Assembly (NCBI GenBank): GCA_009760855.2
Contig: WPIO01000033.1
Location: 2,146,501-2,210,500, forward strand
Direction: 5' to 3'
Length of the DNA stretch: 64,000 nucleotides
DNA from: Cristatella mucedo
Taxonomy: Eukaryota; Bryozoa; Phylactolaemata; Cristatellidae
Both the position numbers and the translations under genes were made by a program. The notes beneath the pieces were generated by a model. That model did not search any database and was not told the origin of the DNA. It saw only the letters and a program-made list of their open reading frames with translations. Positions 1 to 11,040 of the stretch are shown one piece after another (within the stretch, counting starts at the first letter, position 1; each line of letters starts with the position of its first letter).

Positions 1-38
<38 letters not shown>

Positions 39-80
39 CTTCCTCCCTCCCTCTCTCTCTCTCTCTCCCTCTCTGTCTTG
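1..80. repeat. (TC)n microsatellite
   Basis: This is a pyrimidine tract made almost wholly of TC dinucleotides with a few CCC/CCT interruptions. It ends just before the first methionine codon of the membrane-protein gene at 93. It could be promoter or 5'UTR sequence, or it could serve as the polypyrimidine tract of an upstream splice acceptor if the gene begins outside the window. Confidence 0.9.
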
Positions 81-92
81 CTGTTTCGCTCC

Positions 93-2975
93 ATGCCCCG
101 ATGCACGAAGATCGACTGGCTTCTGTTATGTGGCTGTAATCGTTGGACTTTCTGCCTCCCAATGCTTGTGCTGCTGGGTTGCAACTGCGAAGGTGCCGAG
201 TTGAATCAAAAGGCAGTGGCAGCTCAAGCATCTTCCGACTGCAGCCGTAATTGGCTGCTGCTGCAGAGTGGCGCTCGATGCCGGCTTGGCCACTTTGTAG
301 CAATGCCACTGGTGACGGATGGAGGCACGTAGAATTCACTGTCGGCTTGAGTCAGAAAACTTCGGGCCAGACTGTTCTGATCAGGCTGGCCACTGCGCTA
401 CGCGACAACGGTGGTATTTTACCAAACACCAACATCTCAGTGCAGAACGTGACGACCAACAGCAGTCTTTCCTGTGAGTGTGATTCACCACATGGAGCCA
501 CTCTCACACCTCCCTCCCCCCACTCGGCTGACTGTTTAGCTACTGCCTGCTCGGCCTCTTTCATCTCTCATGCCCCTCCCCCAGACGTCGTACAGCCTTG
601 CCCCTTGATTTTGCCTTACCCTCCCTTCAGGATATTCCCTGTCCTCCAACGCACTTTTTGGTGAGTTGTGCTAATGCAAAACATGCCCCTACCTTCTCAA
701 AGCATCTTGTCTTTGTCTGCTCTGCCTCGGAGAGATGCGTCTCGTGATCCATTCCCTAGCAGCCCAGCCAATCCCGCAAAATATGTAATAACTACGTACA
801 AACAATGCTGAGAGGTTCTAGTGAACAGATTGAGGGAGATGTCTCGACAGCAGTGGTGCCTAGCTCTGCTGGGATGCATATGTAAAATGCCTAGAAAGAG
901 ATTAAGCTCTGTGGGGGCACTATACCAATGTATTATTATTATTATCATTATTGTAAGCTGGTGAAAGGTCGATTGTCGTGTGCTGTGCCCAGCGCCTGCG
1001 TCTCGGGGAACTGTGACACAGCATCAGTCATTCTTTCTGCTCCTCTCTGCTCGCGGGCATAGGCTACTTGTCGACTGCGTCGTTTGTAGACTCGTGTACG
1101 GCCAGCAACATTTGCCAGTCAGGTGGGAGGTGTGAGGACCACATTGGTATCGCAACGTGCCGGTGCAATTTCGCCTGGACCAGCGACGACTGCTCGCAGT
1201 TCACCACCGATGGTGTGATTGCGGCTGTGGTCGGTGCCGTCGCTCTGGCTGTGCTCATCGTGATCATCGCCGGTGGCTCCGTGCTGTACGCTCGGCGGCG
1301 GGCGGCTTGGCGCCATCGCAACAGGTTTGTTTGCAGTGTCAGCCTGCTGCCCAGCATAGTGAATATTTCAAGCCACCTTCTGGCGATGGATCGGTCCACT
1401 CCTGCGGTCCACCGTTGTTTGCTTGACTGCAGCCCACAGAGCTATCGAGCGAGCAAGCTTTGCTGACTGGTCTGAGCGCTAGCATGAGTAGGATCGACGG
1501 GTTGCACTCGGTCGCTCTGCCCTTCCTGTTACCTGGTGGGAGTGGCTTGATACTCCACTGCTCCCGGCTGAGAAATGGTTGCAGTTCCCGGCAGCCTCCC
1601 CCCCCCACCGATCCACCCCTCTAGAAGAACCACTGAGCGAAGCCTTGGCCTCTTCACTCATAATGTGCTTACATCATTGACGAGGCTTGCCTCGGCTTCC
1701 TAGAGCAAACTATAGGCAAGAGCAGCGACCTCTGTCGGCTGGTGTCACTTAATCCTGTGGTCGCCTTGCGCTGCTGGCAATCTTTTCTGCCCAAGTCACT
1801 GTAGTCGACCACAAATTTGACCCCAACTGGCGAGGCGTGCTAGAGCAGCCTCTCCTCGAAATGAGTATCATTTCCATCTTCTCCATTGACTATGATGTCA
1901 CTGATAATAATGGTAATAAAAATGCATGTATACAGCATCATCAGAGAAGTAAATCTCTCTATGGGCACTATACATATGTCGTAACAGAAGATGTTTCACT
2001 TGTCATCGGCCGGATACCAGCAGCCTGCTCGGCGTTCCATGTATTCGAGAGCAGCTTTAACTTTAGTCAATGCAGACCGACCGCTTGCTCGATAGATAGT
2101 AGGGACCCGGTTGAAGACCAGCAGCTCGGGTGGGAAAATCGACCCGTGCCACGGCATGCTCCGCAATCAGCCAACCGGGCTGTTACAACAGCCCACGTGC
2201 AGCTCACCGACCGACCAGCCGCTTCGCCCCCTTTGCTGCCTTTCATCGGAATCGAGTGTTCGATTGTGTGCTTTTCGTCGTTTTACCTGAGCGCTGTAGC
2301 GGTTGGCCATTGCATCGCCGGCCTGCCACCGTTTGTGCCACATCCGTTAGAGCTGCTGCACGAGCCCTCGCTGGCCGCGGTCTGCTGCACAGGTACTACA
2401 CGAGCGAGAGCAGCAGCGGAAGCCTCGAGTACCCATCGGGCAAGCGAGCCCAGGCGTACAACAAGCGCGAGGCGCTCGCCTGGCGGCGCTTCACCGACGA
2501 CCCCGTGCCGGAGGACCAGGCTACCGCCGAAGCCGACGAAGTGGACAGCATTTTTGGCGCACGTAGCAACGTCACAGTGCATCGTATGCCTCGAAACGAC
2601 CCGGACACGCTCTCGTTCGACTTCCCCACTTTAGAAAGGGTAGGCAGCTGTGCTTTTACTTTGGCTGCTAATCGAGTGCCTCGAGAATGTGTCTACCTCG
2701 AGGCACGCACAGTGATTCTTTTTTTTTATTGCCGTTGCCGATTGCCCGAAGGTGCATTTTACGTATAGCGTGGTCACTGGCAAGCTAGTTGACCTGAGAT
2801 GCCAGGGCCATATGTGCAAGTACAGGGGCAGCAACGTCTCCATCAATGTATGCCTATACCGTTGCGCCGGTTCATATCTTTCCAGGACATCAATGGCGTG
2901 CGAGCAGATATGACGTTCATGAATCAGAGAAGATGGCCGTTCACTAAGAGGCAAACATCAGGCGAAAACAATTAA
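93..2975 (+). CDS. Predicted type I membrane protein with one EGF module (5 exons)
   Basis: Proposed exons are 93-192, 267-473, 1063-1324, 2393-2639 and 2886-2975, totalling 906 nt (301 codons plus TAA). Every junction joins in phase, which is the main support. The hydrophobic stretch near residues 17-31 could be a signal peptide. Exon 2 is a phase 1-1 module with four N-glycosylation sequons (N46, N89, N94, N98). Exon 3 carries an EGF domain with cysteines at 114, 120, 126, 135, 137 and 146, then a membrane helix at about 153-178 followed by an RRR stop-transfer. The tail of about 120 residues (exons 3-5) is rich in Ser, Arg and acidic residues, with no enzyme domain seen. I do not recognise the family. 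The role is presumably cell-surface adhesion or signalling, from architecture only. The first exon and its start are the weakest part: intron 1 is only 74 bp, and the true 5' end may lie upstream of the window. Exons 3-5 are firm. Confidence 0.62.
883..957 (+). mobile_element. LINE 3' tail fragment
   Basis: This fragment matches the conserved LINE end: a 'taaaatgcctagaaagagat' type core, a TTAAG loop, a closing arm and a (TTA)n tail. It lies in intron 2 of the EGF-type membrane protein gene. Confidence 0.75.
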
Positions 2976-3595
2976 GGAGACGAGAAGGAGAATCGATTGC
3001 GATTTGCAGTGAGCTTCCTTTTACTGTCACCGTGTGCCTCAGGCTGCTGACCGCCTCAGAAAGCCATACTGGCCTCAGTAGCAGCTCCATCTTGGCAACG
3101 TCCTCGCTGTGCGACATTGTGGCTGTGGTCTCGGCCTTGTGCCGTGCGTCTTGGTCCTTTACCTGTAGTAGAAGGTGCTGGCTCGGAAGCCTCGACGACT
3201 GCTTACTCCACCAATTTTTTTATCACCAGCTCAACCCCTAATATATGAGAGATCATCCTTGCTGCTCCTGCCTACCTGGTCGGCTATCTGCTGACTTTTG
3301 GCCTGTTGCTGCCGGCCAACCCTGGCGTCCATCGGCAGGTGGCTGCATCAAAGCATATTCATGTGGTGCTGGTTCTTTATTTGTGTGCTTAATTTTTATG
3401 CATTCATCATTAACTTCCATGTATATTACTTGTTTAAACCTGGCTAGCTAGAATTATCCCTCTCGGAGCCTTATCAGAAGACATCGCTAAGCGATTGTCG
3501 CGCACCCAGGGGCAGCTGCTGAAGCATCCGGTCGCTTGCTCTCGTGCTCAGTTGAACCTATTCGCACCTAGCTTACACTTTGCATCTTGCGGCTC
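2976..3595. other. 3' flank of the membrane-protein gene
   Basis: This stretch follows the TAA stop of the EGF-type gene and is presumably 3'UTR grading into intergenic DNA. I see no convincing coding exon. The first AATAAA motif I noticed downstream is at 3711, inside a duplicated block, and another lies near 3809, so the 3' end of the transcript is not fixed. Confidence 0.4.
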
Positions 3596-4412
3596 GTCAT
3601 TGCTCTGTTCGCGATGGTGATGGTGAGATGCAATTTTTTGGATGTACCTCAGGTGGTGCACCAATAGGCTGATTATAAAAGTTATCGTGTTGAGTAACCT
3701 TATTTTACATAATAAAAGTTTTGCCTAGACATTGACATGGACTTCCTTGCTTTTTGTCGAACTGCATGGCAAACTGTTCCCCTTGGAGTAAGTTCTCTTT
3801 GTACCACGAATAAAGGCAGTGCTAGGAATTGTATTAATCGGTTCGTCGGTAAGCAATTGATGTAAGTTGAGTGATCAGTGATCCCAGCAATTGCTGTTTT
3901 GTCTTCTTTGAACAAAACTACTTATTTATAAACTTGCAATAAGCATTAGCAAACATGTAGCATTTAATGATAACAATAAGAAATGTATAGACCACCCACT
4001 GAGAACTTAATCTCCTTCTATGGCATAAAATTGTCCCATCCTTTTCCTGTGTGATTTTAACATTCATTTCGACAACTCAGCTTACGCTTAAAGTGCCAAA
4101 TTCCGTGCTCTTATTTATTTTATCTTGTGGCTCACGTGCATGGCCTCACTCAAAAACAGGTCACCCACTCTATTAAACCTTCTCCCTCCCTTTCTCCCAT
4201 TGCTCTGTTCGCAATGGCGATGGTGAGATGCAATTTTTTGGATGTGCCTCAGGTGGTGCACCGATAGGCTGATTTAAAAGTTATCGTGTTGAGTAACCTT
4301 ATTTTACTTAATAAAAGTTTTGCCTAGACATCGCGGACTTCCTTTTTTTATCTTATGGCTCACGTGCATGGCCTCACTCAAAAACAGGTCACCCACTCTA
4401 TTAAACCTTCTC
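3596..4412 (+). repeat. Duplicated two-block segment (X...Y-X'-Y')
   Basis: Block X at about 3596-3760 recurs as X' at about 4196-4345 with only scattered substitutions and small indels. Block Y at about 4122-4195 recurs as Y' at about 4346-4412. The offsets differ (600 bp for X, 225 bp for Y), so this is not one simple tandem duplication. Blocks X and X' each contain an AATAAA hexamer. No protein is supported. Confidence 0.75.
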
Positions 4413-4849
4413 GCTCGACTGTTTGCTGTCACCTCCTATTATTACCAAATCATGTACGTCCGACGACATATGAATCTCATTCAGTCAGCATTTTGTGGTC
4501 ACCGCGTTATCCAGAATCATCTGCAAAGCACAAAACCTCAAGACCCACTAAATGTATGCTGGCTGTATGAAAATATCTTCCTTGCCTCTACTGCACAATC
4601 GTCGTCAGTCCGACCTGTCCTCATAGTGCAATGTTACAGCACGACACTGGCCGACGTTCGGGAAGAGTTTGCTGCTCTGACTATTCACACTGTTGCCCCT
4701 CGCCCAGATGGTCCATGGTTTACCTAAGGCATTAAACTAGCTAGGTCCACTATGCACAAGCTTGAAAAATCATACAGACGATCAGCACTGACTTTCCATG
4801 GACTGGCATGCACAGACTACTATGAAATCACGCAATCTAAAAATATAAA

Positions 4850-5015
4850 TAAGTATAATTCATTTGTATAGCACCATAAGAGAACTTAACCTCTATTCAG
4901 GCATGCTTCACATATGCCACAGGAGCTCGGCCCTCGACCTTGGTCAACGAATACAATCACTCGAACCTTGGTCGGAATGAGGACCTTAATCACTGGGTCA
5001 AACCAGCAGGACATT
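4850..5015 (-). mobile_element. SINE family B copy
   Basis: Reading the minus strand gives a tRNA-like head with a B-box-like motif around a degenerate 'ggctcgagccc', then the tail 'aagcgcctgaatagagatt' and its closing arm. This copy is diverged. A second partial copy of the same tail lies at about 5195-5265. Confidence 0.6.
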
Positions 5016-5194
5016 TATCCTAGATAAGGCCAAGTCCAGTCTCTATTTATTTATCCTTCTGTAATTGTTGAATCACAGATGCACAATGCAAAAATGCTAT
5101 GTCGACCATCCACCATCTCTGAAACTCCTCCTAGGTCAGCACCTTAACCAGTGCTCCTAGTGTCGATTCAGCAGATAGTACTATAAATAATAGT

Positions 5195-5265
5195 ACAATC
5201 ATACATTTGCATAGTGCCTTTAGTGAACTAAATCGCGTTTTTATAGGCACTTTGCATATGCTTTA
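5195..5265 (-). mobile_element. SINE family B / LINE tail fragment
   Basis: This is a short degenerate copy of the hairpin tail shared by SINE family B and the LINE, read on the minus strand. No tRNA-like head is visible. Confidence 0.45.
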
Positions 5266-5874
5266 CTGCTTCTCTAGCTTCTTTTTCGGCAAGATAGATA
5301 AGATCAGAGAGTCCATGCCCAAGGTAGCATCCCAACTGGTCCCCCTCCCTCAGTAAAATCTTCACTGGACTCAACTTCCTCGATTCCTTGCAGCACCTCA
5401 ATGTCCACATTCAGGCTTGTACTAGTGTCCTTATCTCGAAGTTCATTTTCCGGTCTAAGAAGATTACGAGCCCTCAATACCATATATCACTGTTCTCCTT
5501 CGGCAATGCATATATTTGCTGCTGCCCTCGATAACTAGATATTTGAGATATGCAGTACAAGCACATACATGAATTTATTAGGAAGGACCTTTGTTCTAGC
5601 AATTATCTTGGTTCAAGCACCACTGTGTTTGTGGAGGAGACCGTGTCCCTAGAAAAAAGTCCCAAGCAAACCGGCCCTCGTGTTTGTCAGGCACGCCCAG
5701 AAGCCTGAGAACCGAGAATTTATGGTTCTGATATTCAGTGTATACACTAGTCTCAATTTCACATACCATGCTTTACTAGGTGCTCAAGTTTTTTAGCTTT
5801 TAGCCGGTTTTGTGTACAGGTTCTACGCACTGCATGCTCTCTCTGTATTGGTCTGAGGCAATCGAAAAATGGTG
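5266..5874. other. Stretch with no recognised feature
   Basis: I see no coding exon, RNA gene or repeat family in this stretch. The open frames present are short and show no recognisable domain. Confidence 0.4.
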
Positions 5875-6060
5875 AGCAATAGTAGAGCTGCTGCCGGTTT
5901 GCCAAGTATGCCGCATTTGTTGTACAAGTGCTGCTGCTGTGACTAAATGCATCATGACCTGCTAGGTGCAAAAGTAAAGCTGCTGGTGGTTTGTCGGAGA
6001 TGCTGCATTCGTTGTTTAAGTACTGCTGCTGTGACTAAATGCATCACGACCTGCTAGGTT
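5875..6060 (+). repeat. 92-bp tandem duplication
   Basis: Two adjacent diverged copies repeat with an offset of 92 bp; for example 'gactaaatgcatca' starts at 5941 and again at 6033. They contain CTGCTGCTGTG motifs. No function is evident. Confidence 0.7.
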
Positions 6061-6462
6061 CCCTCTTATTGTAAGTGTCAGCAACAAGTAATGATACGGT
6101 TCTATGCAAAGGTACTTTCGAATTGCCTATTTGTGCTTGCCATAACTATGGAAGAGTACCAGCATATGTGTTTTCCAATCACTCGGCCTCATTCGACACA
6201 GTGGACCATGAGATCTCTCCATTGAGCGACTGGTTTCCACAGCTGGATTTTGTGGTGCCTGAACCAATAGTTTAAGCTTGCCTCATACGGTTGACTCAGA
6301 GAGCATGCTGTGGCATCAAGGATTCCTACAGCTGACTGAAGAAGCACGGGCTCCCCAAGGACTTTTGAAGGTTCTACTCCTGTTTTTTATTTACACTACC
6401 CTTCAGTGAAAGGTCGTTCGGTCGGACATCATTGGATATCCAATATCAATTTTAATCGTCTT

Positions 6463-6536
<74 letters not shown>
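6463..6536. repeat. (CT)n microsatellite
   Basis: This is an uninterrupted CT dinucleotide run of roughly 70 bp. The long Ser-Leu or Arg-Glu open frames across it are artefacts of the repeat. Confidence 0.97.
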
Positions 6537-6541
<5 letters not shown>

Positions 6542-6819
6542 ACCGTGTGATGCTTGCAAAGAAATGCAACATGGTGGATGTCATAGAATCCCTTAGAATT
6601 AAGTGGTGGCAAAACTGAGCGTAAGCTGATAGGCAGTCTAACCAAATAAGCATTCGTGGTCTAGGCGTCGGCCTGGCTCCTGTCTGGTTCGTATTGAACT
6701 ATGTATCAACAGGGCTGACCTGAGCTTCACTCCGTGTTATAAATGCCAAAGCTTGCTAGAAGCCTATTCTTTCTTAGGTACTCCAGAAGAGCTATTGCAC
6801 TGAACTTAATTGCATCACG

Positions 6820-7265
6820 GTGTACCACTTGGATGGCACACATTCTCAAATTGAATGACGATAAAAATCAGCTTACCAGTTATGGGCAAACCAAGTGTGG
6901 CTCGGAAATTGGAAAGCTTAACAATGAAAACCGGCCCTGCCAGCATTTATCGTGTAGCATACCCACGAAATCTAGGTGTCCTGTTCCAAAATAACCCATC
7001 GCTAAGAGATCACATCAGTTCCACATTAAAGTTTGGCTGCTTTCAGATTTGTAATATTGCTAAAATTCGGGCTTGCTTAGACAAAGATATTACATCTAAA
7101 TTGGTCCTTGCATTTGCGACATCACGTCTCGAATCCTGTAACTCACTGCTTGCTGTTCTACTGGCCTTTGCGTTCAAAAGCTTACAGGGTGTGAAAAACT
7201 CTGTAGCTGTGCTTGTCGGTCTTGAACATCGACACGTTGTGCTTAGTTTATCGTTATGCATACAA
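6820..7265 (+). pseudogene. CR1/L2-like LINE, reverse-transcriptase C-terminal fragment
   Basis: A frameshifted fragment keeps recognisable pieces in order: a KLNDDK(N/T) block, an 'RNLGVLFQ' block, a 'NIAKIRACLDKD' block and an 'LVLAFATSRLESCNSLL' block. They match the same blocks in the better preserved copy at 58290-59400. It is 5'-truncated and broken in at least two frames, so it is a dead copy. Confidence 0.8.
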
Positions 7266-7975
7266 TCTCGTAAGAAGCAGTACTATGTTTCATCTAAAGC
7301 ATAGCCCACCGGCACCCAATCAACAACAGAGTCTGAATGTATATCAAGTCAGCTGCGTGGTTAAAAAAGCTCTGTGACATTGACAGCTTCTAAAGGAGTT
7401 GAGATTCAAGCCGATCGATCCAACCACGATAAACAATGACAATCAAGGCTGCGAAGCTATTGCTGAAAATCGTGTACGAACAAAACGCATAGGTGTACAA
7501 TACCACTTGGTATGTCAAATGCTTGATAACGATGCTATAAATGTTTAATTCTGTAGCATGGAAGACAACATTAACGATTTTCTGATGAATTTCTGACGCA
7601 ACTTCGAAAAGGCAAACACAGTGGCTGTGTTACTAGTGTCGGGCTTTATCCTTTAGAACCCCTTTCATCCGCTACCATTTATTCAACTTATCGCGTTTCG
7701 GACCTTCTCCCACAAGTGTCGAGGATAATTGGTGTCATGCAATGCCCACGTCGTTCTCCGACTACTGCGAAGTACACGGCTGGTGCTTTTGAGTGCAGGC
7801 CGTAATGTAACTCGTCGCGTAAACGAGGGAGCTTCGGCGCTCAGTGTGGGGAGGTCGAGCGGCCCAAATGAGGTCACTCAACAACAGAAAAAGCGTCAAG
7901 CAATTGCCGGTTAGTACAATGGGTGATGGCATACCCACAATAAAAAAAATGCCCGAGTCGTAAAGAATGAAAAAG
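7266..7975. other. Stretch with no recognised feature
   Basis: This stretch lies between a broken LINE body and a LINE tail. I could not relate it to a gene or to a named repeat. Short open frames exist on both strands without recognisable domains. Confidence 0.35.
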
Positions 7976-7977
7976 AA

Positions 7978-8080
7978 TGACCATTCAATTGCATTTCCCT
8001 TTGCAGAAAATGTAAAGCGCCTAGAAAGAGATTGAGTTCTGGGCGCTTTATCAAGTGCATTATTATTATTACTATTAATG
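7978..8080 (+). mobile_element. LINE 3' end fragment
   Basis: This fragment carries the sequence before the tail (a 'cattcaattgcatttccctt' type block), the 'aaagcgcctagaaagagatt' arm, the closing 'gggcgctttatcaagtg' arm and a (TTA)n tail. It closely matches the end of the copy at 59330-59400. Confidence 0.85.
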
Positions 8081-8637
8081 GAAAACGGTGTACGGCAACA
8101 GAACTTTAAATGTTGGAATGCTTGTTAAAGCGGTAAAGGCTTACGCTCGGTGTCCTCCAACTAACAGCAAAGTGATGTTTCATGAAAGCGACTTAGAAGG
8201 TCTTGTTATTATGCTAATGCTAAAATATAAAAGCAAATTTGTCAACATTTTAACAGAAGCACACATTTCTATCTACCCCTTAAGAAGAAAGAGCTGGAAT
8301 GCTGGAAGGGTGTGCTAAACCAAAAGCCGGTGGAGTGTGGAGAAAGAGGTCAGCAGGCAACGAACGCCCTGCAAGCACTTTTCGTTTAGGATGCCACGAG
8401 GACGTACACGCGTTCTGTACGGCAATGAGCAATAGTCATGGCCGAGCAAGTGCTGGAAAAACTTTCGAGTTGTTAGATTTGCCTCTGCTTATCCCAGACT
8501 AGAAATACATTGCGTAAAAAATGTTCAGCGGCAGCTAAAGAGGAGGCTGAGCTATCAATGCTTAGAGCTGTGGAAGAGGAGATGGTCTTAGAAGGGTCCT
8601 CTGATATATGTCTGATAGATGCCTTTATCTACAACAT

Positions 8638-8712
8638 CTGTAAATTTCTTAGAAAGAGATTAAGTTCTCTCAGGACGTTATACATAATGTATTATTATTA
8701 TTATTTGAATAA
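8638..8712 (+). mobile_element. LINE 3' tail fragment
   Basis: The conserved arm 'cttagaaagagattaagttc' with its closing arm and (TTA)n tail is present. No LINE coding sequence is attached. Confidence 0.75.
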
Positions 8713-9123
8713 ATTAACTCTGGCTGCTCGGCAAGGGGAAGTGTCGGCTGCCTACATCTGTCTGCTAAGGTTGATTAGCTGAATATCCCTCTTACCTATG
8801 GTTGATAAGCCCTCGAAGATATCGCTATAATGAGCTACACAAGCAAGTCATGTATGCAGATGAATCGCCTATTATGAGCTATACAGTCCGGGCCGAATGA
8901 CATGGCTAACAGCTCTACTTTATATGCCAATGATGTTGCACTTTTTTAACCAATCGTAATTGGTCACTGTGAGTTCTATATTTTTGCATCAAATTTGCGC
9001 ATGGACATTTTTCAAGATTTTTCTGACTTTTAAATATATTCTCCTCCTTGGCCTTTTTGCATTTCTGGTGTCATAGACCACGTAACTATTCGACACATTT
9101 ACCAGTGGATAGCTTCTACTTAG

Positions 9124-9124
<1 letters not shown>

Positions 9125-9161
<37 letters not shown>
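9125..9161. repeat. (CT)n microsatellite
   Basis: This is an uninterrupted CT dinucleotide run of about 36 bp in intergenic DNA. Confidence 0.95.
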
Positions 9162-9163
<2 letters not shown>

Positions 9164-9719
9164 TAGTCGTGCGGACATAATTGTGGGACGAATGATTGGT
9201 GGCAAAGAGAGTAACATTTGCTTCTGCATGGGGCAGGTGGTAGGCTTGAGGCACGGTGCATTTGCCCATCACCTGCTTAGCTTTATTGGGAGGCAGCAGC
9301 GGCTGGAACCCGGGTGAGCTAAAGTGAATCTCTGGGAAGTGTGGTTGCAATTCGATGTGCTTCTTATCAATCTAGAGGTCAGTCAGGCGCAGCGTAGCTG
9401 TGATAAAAATGTTTGCTCATTAATTATACCAGCTCGATCAGAGCAAGTGGTGTGGTGTACGACAGATCTAGTGTCAGTTGGGTGTTGCGGATAATTGGAG
9501 GGCATTGCACTATCGGAGTTCGTACCCGATTTTTGATGGTGGGACATTATTTGGCAGACGAAAGACCGGAAATGGTGCCAATGATAATAGCTCATGCTTC
9601 TAGTGAGCCAAGGACTCTCAGAGCAGTAGTGGTCTTTAGAACAAGTGTTCAAGCACATGTGGCAGATGCAATCACGGCTGAAAAATTGACGAATTGCGAA
9701 TAACTTTGAGAAAATGTGT

Positions 9720-11040
9720 GGTAGAACCTTTGCTAACTTGATATAGGAGAGTCCTCAGAGGTTAGGAAGTTTCTAGTGCGTTATGTAGACGTGTTTAGAT
9801 CCGGTCACCGACCTGATCCACTGATTTGGAGGAGCACAAGATTAATACAGGCAACCGTGCACCAATTAGGGAACACTCTAGATGCCTACCGCTGAAACAC
9901 CACGAGGAACTCCAGAAAGCCGTTAACAGTTACGTGAAACAAGAGGCAATGGAAAAATGATCTAGTTCCTGGTCCTCTTGAGTTGTTTTAACTAAGAAGA
10001 AAGATGGAACTTGGAGATGCTGCATGGACTTTAGGGTGGTTAGTAGAAAGATTCATATCCATTGCGACAGATTTGCGAAACCCTAGTTGTGCTGTCAGGT
10101 ACTAAATAGTTTTCTACATTTGATCTTAAATATGGGTATCATCAAGTGAAAATGGCCGAGGAGTATAGATCAAAAACGGCTTCCTAATATGGGCAAGCGT
10201 TCTGGAGATGTATGGTGATGCCTTTTGGTTTTTACAATCCACCTGTCACATTCGAACAGCTGCTAGAGAGAGAGCATTTGAGGGCCTCCATTGGAAAAAA
10301 GGCTCTGATTTATTTGGATGACAACATCGCTTTTTGGTAAATATTTTAAGCAACAATTGGAGATTTTGGTTGTCTGTAGTACTAGATAACTTTAGGTTTG
10401 CTATGTTAAAGTTTCACGCTAAAGAAATGTCACATTTTCAAAGGGAAGTTGAGTGCTTGGGACATGTTGTAGGAGTGGTGGGATCGATCCGAATAAAGTA
10501 GCAGCCATGTTAAACTGACCTACTGGCCTACTAGCCACAAGATTCAGGGCAAATGTGTAGCCTTCTGGGTTTATGCATGCATTATCGGCGTTTTTTAAGA
10601 TGTTTGTATCTACAGCTGCACCACTCCATCACCTTAAGTGAAATGGTGTGAAGTTTGGATGATTGGCAGCAGCCAATTTCGCATTCAGATACTTTTAACA
10701 AGCATTGGCGACTGCATATGTTCTCAAGTTTCTGGACCCGCTAGTTCCTTATATACTGGATTGCAACGTTAGTACCCACGGGTAGTTGGGAGGCTGTTTA
10801 AGGTTGGGCATTAGCAAGTGGTGGCCTATTTCAGTAAGGTCCTAAATGGTTCCAAGAAGAATTACTGTGTCGCGAGGAGGAAACTGTTAGCCACTATAGA
10901 AATTCTACGAAACTTGTATCCGTACCTGTATGAGGCTAGTTTCACCATCTACACTAACCATAAGGCTCTAAAATGGCTTCAGAAACTCAGAGATCCAGAG
11001 GGACAGCTTGTTCTGTGTATTGTAAAATTATTCTAATATG
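9720..11040 (+). pseudogene. Decayed Ty3/gypsy-type retrotransposon pol fragment
   Basis: Translated pieces in several frames recall the pol region of Ty3/gypsy elements in the correct order. Pieces before about 10300 resemble reverse transcriptase, including a 'YLDD'-type block near 10310. A clear RNase H block follows at about 10818-11020, with a 'YFSKVLNGSKKNYCVARRK' segment and an 'YTNHKALKWLQKLRDPEGQ' segment. Stops and frameshifts interrupt it throughout, so it is a dead copy. I could not see LTRs, a primer-binding site, gag or integrase. The strand is clear from the order of the motifs. Confidence 0.75.
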
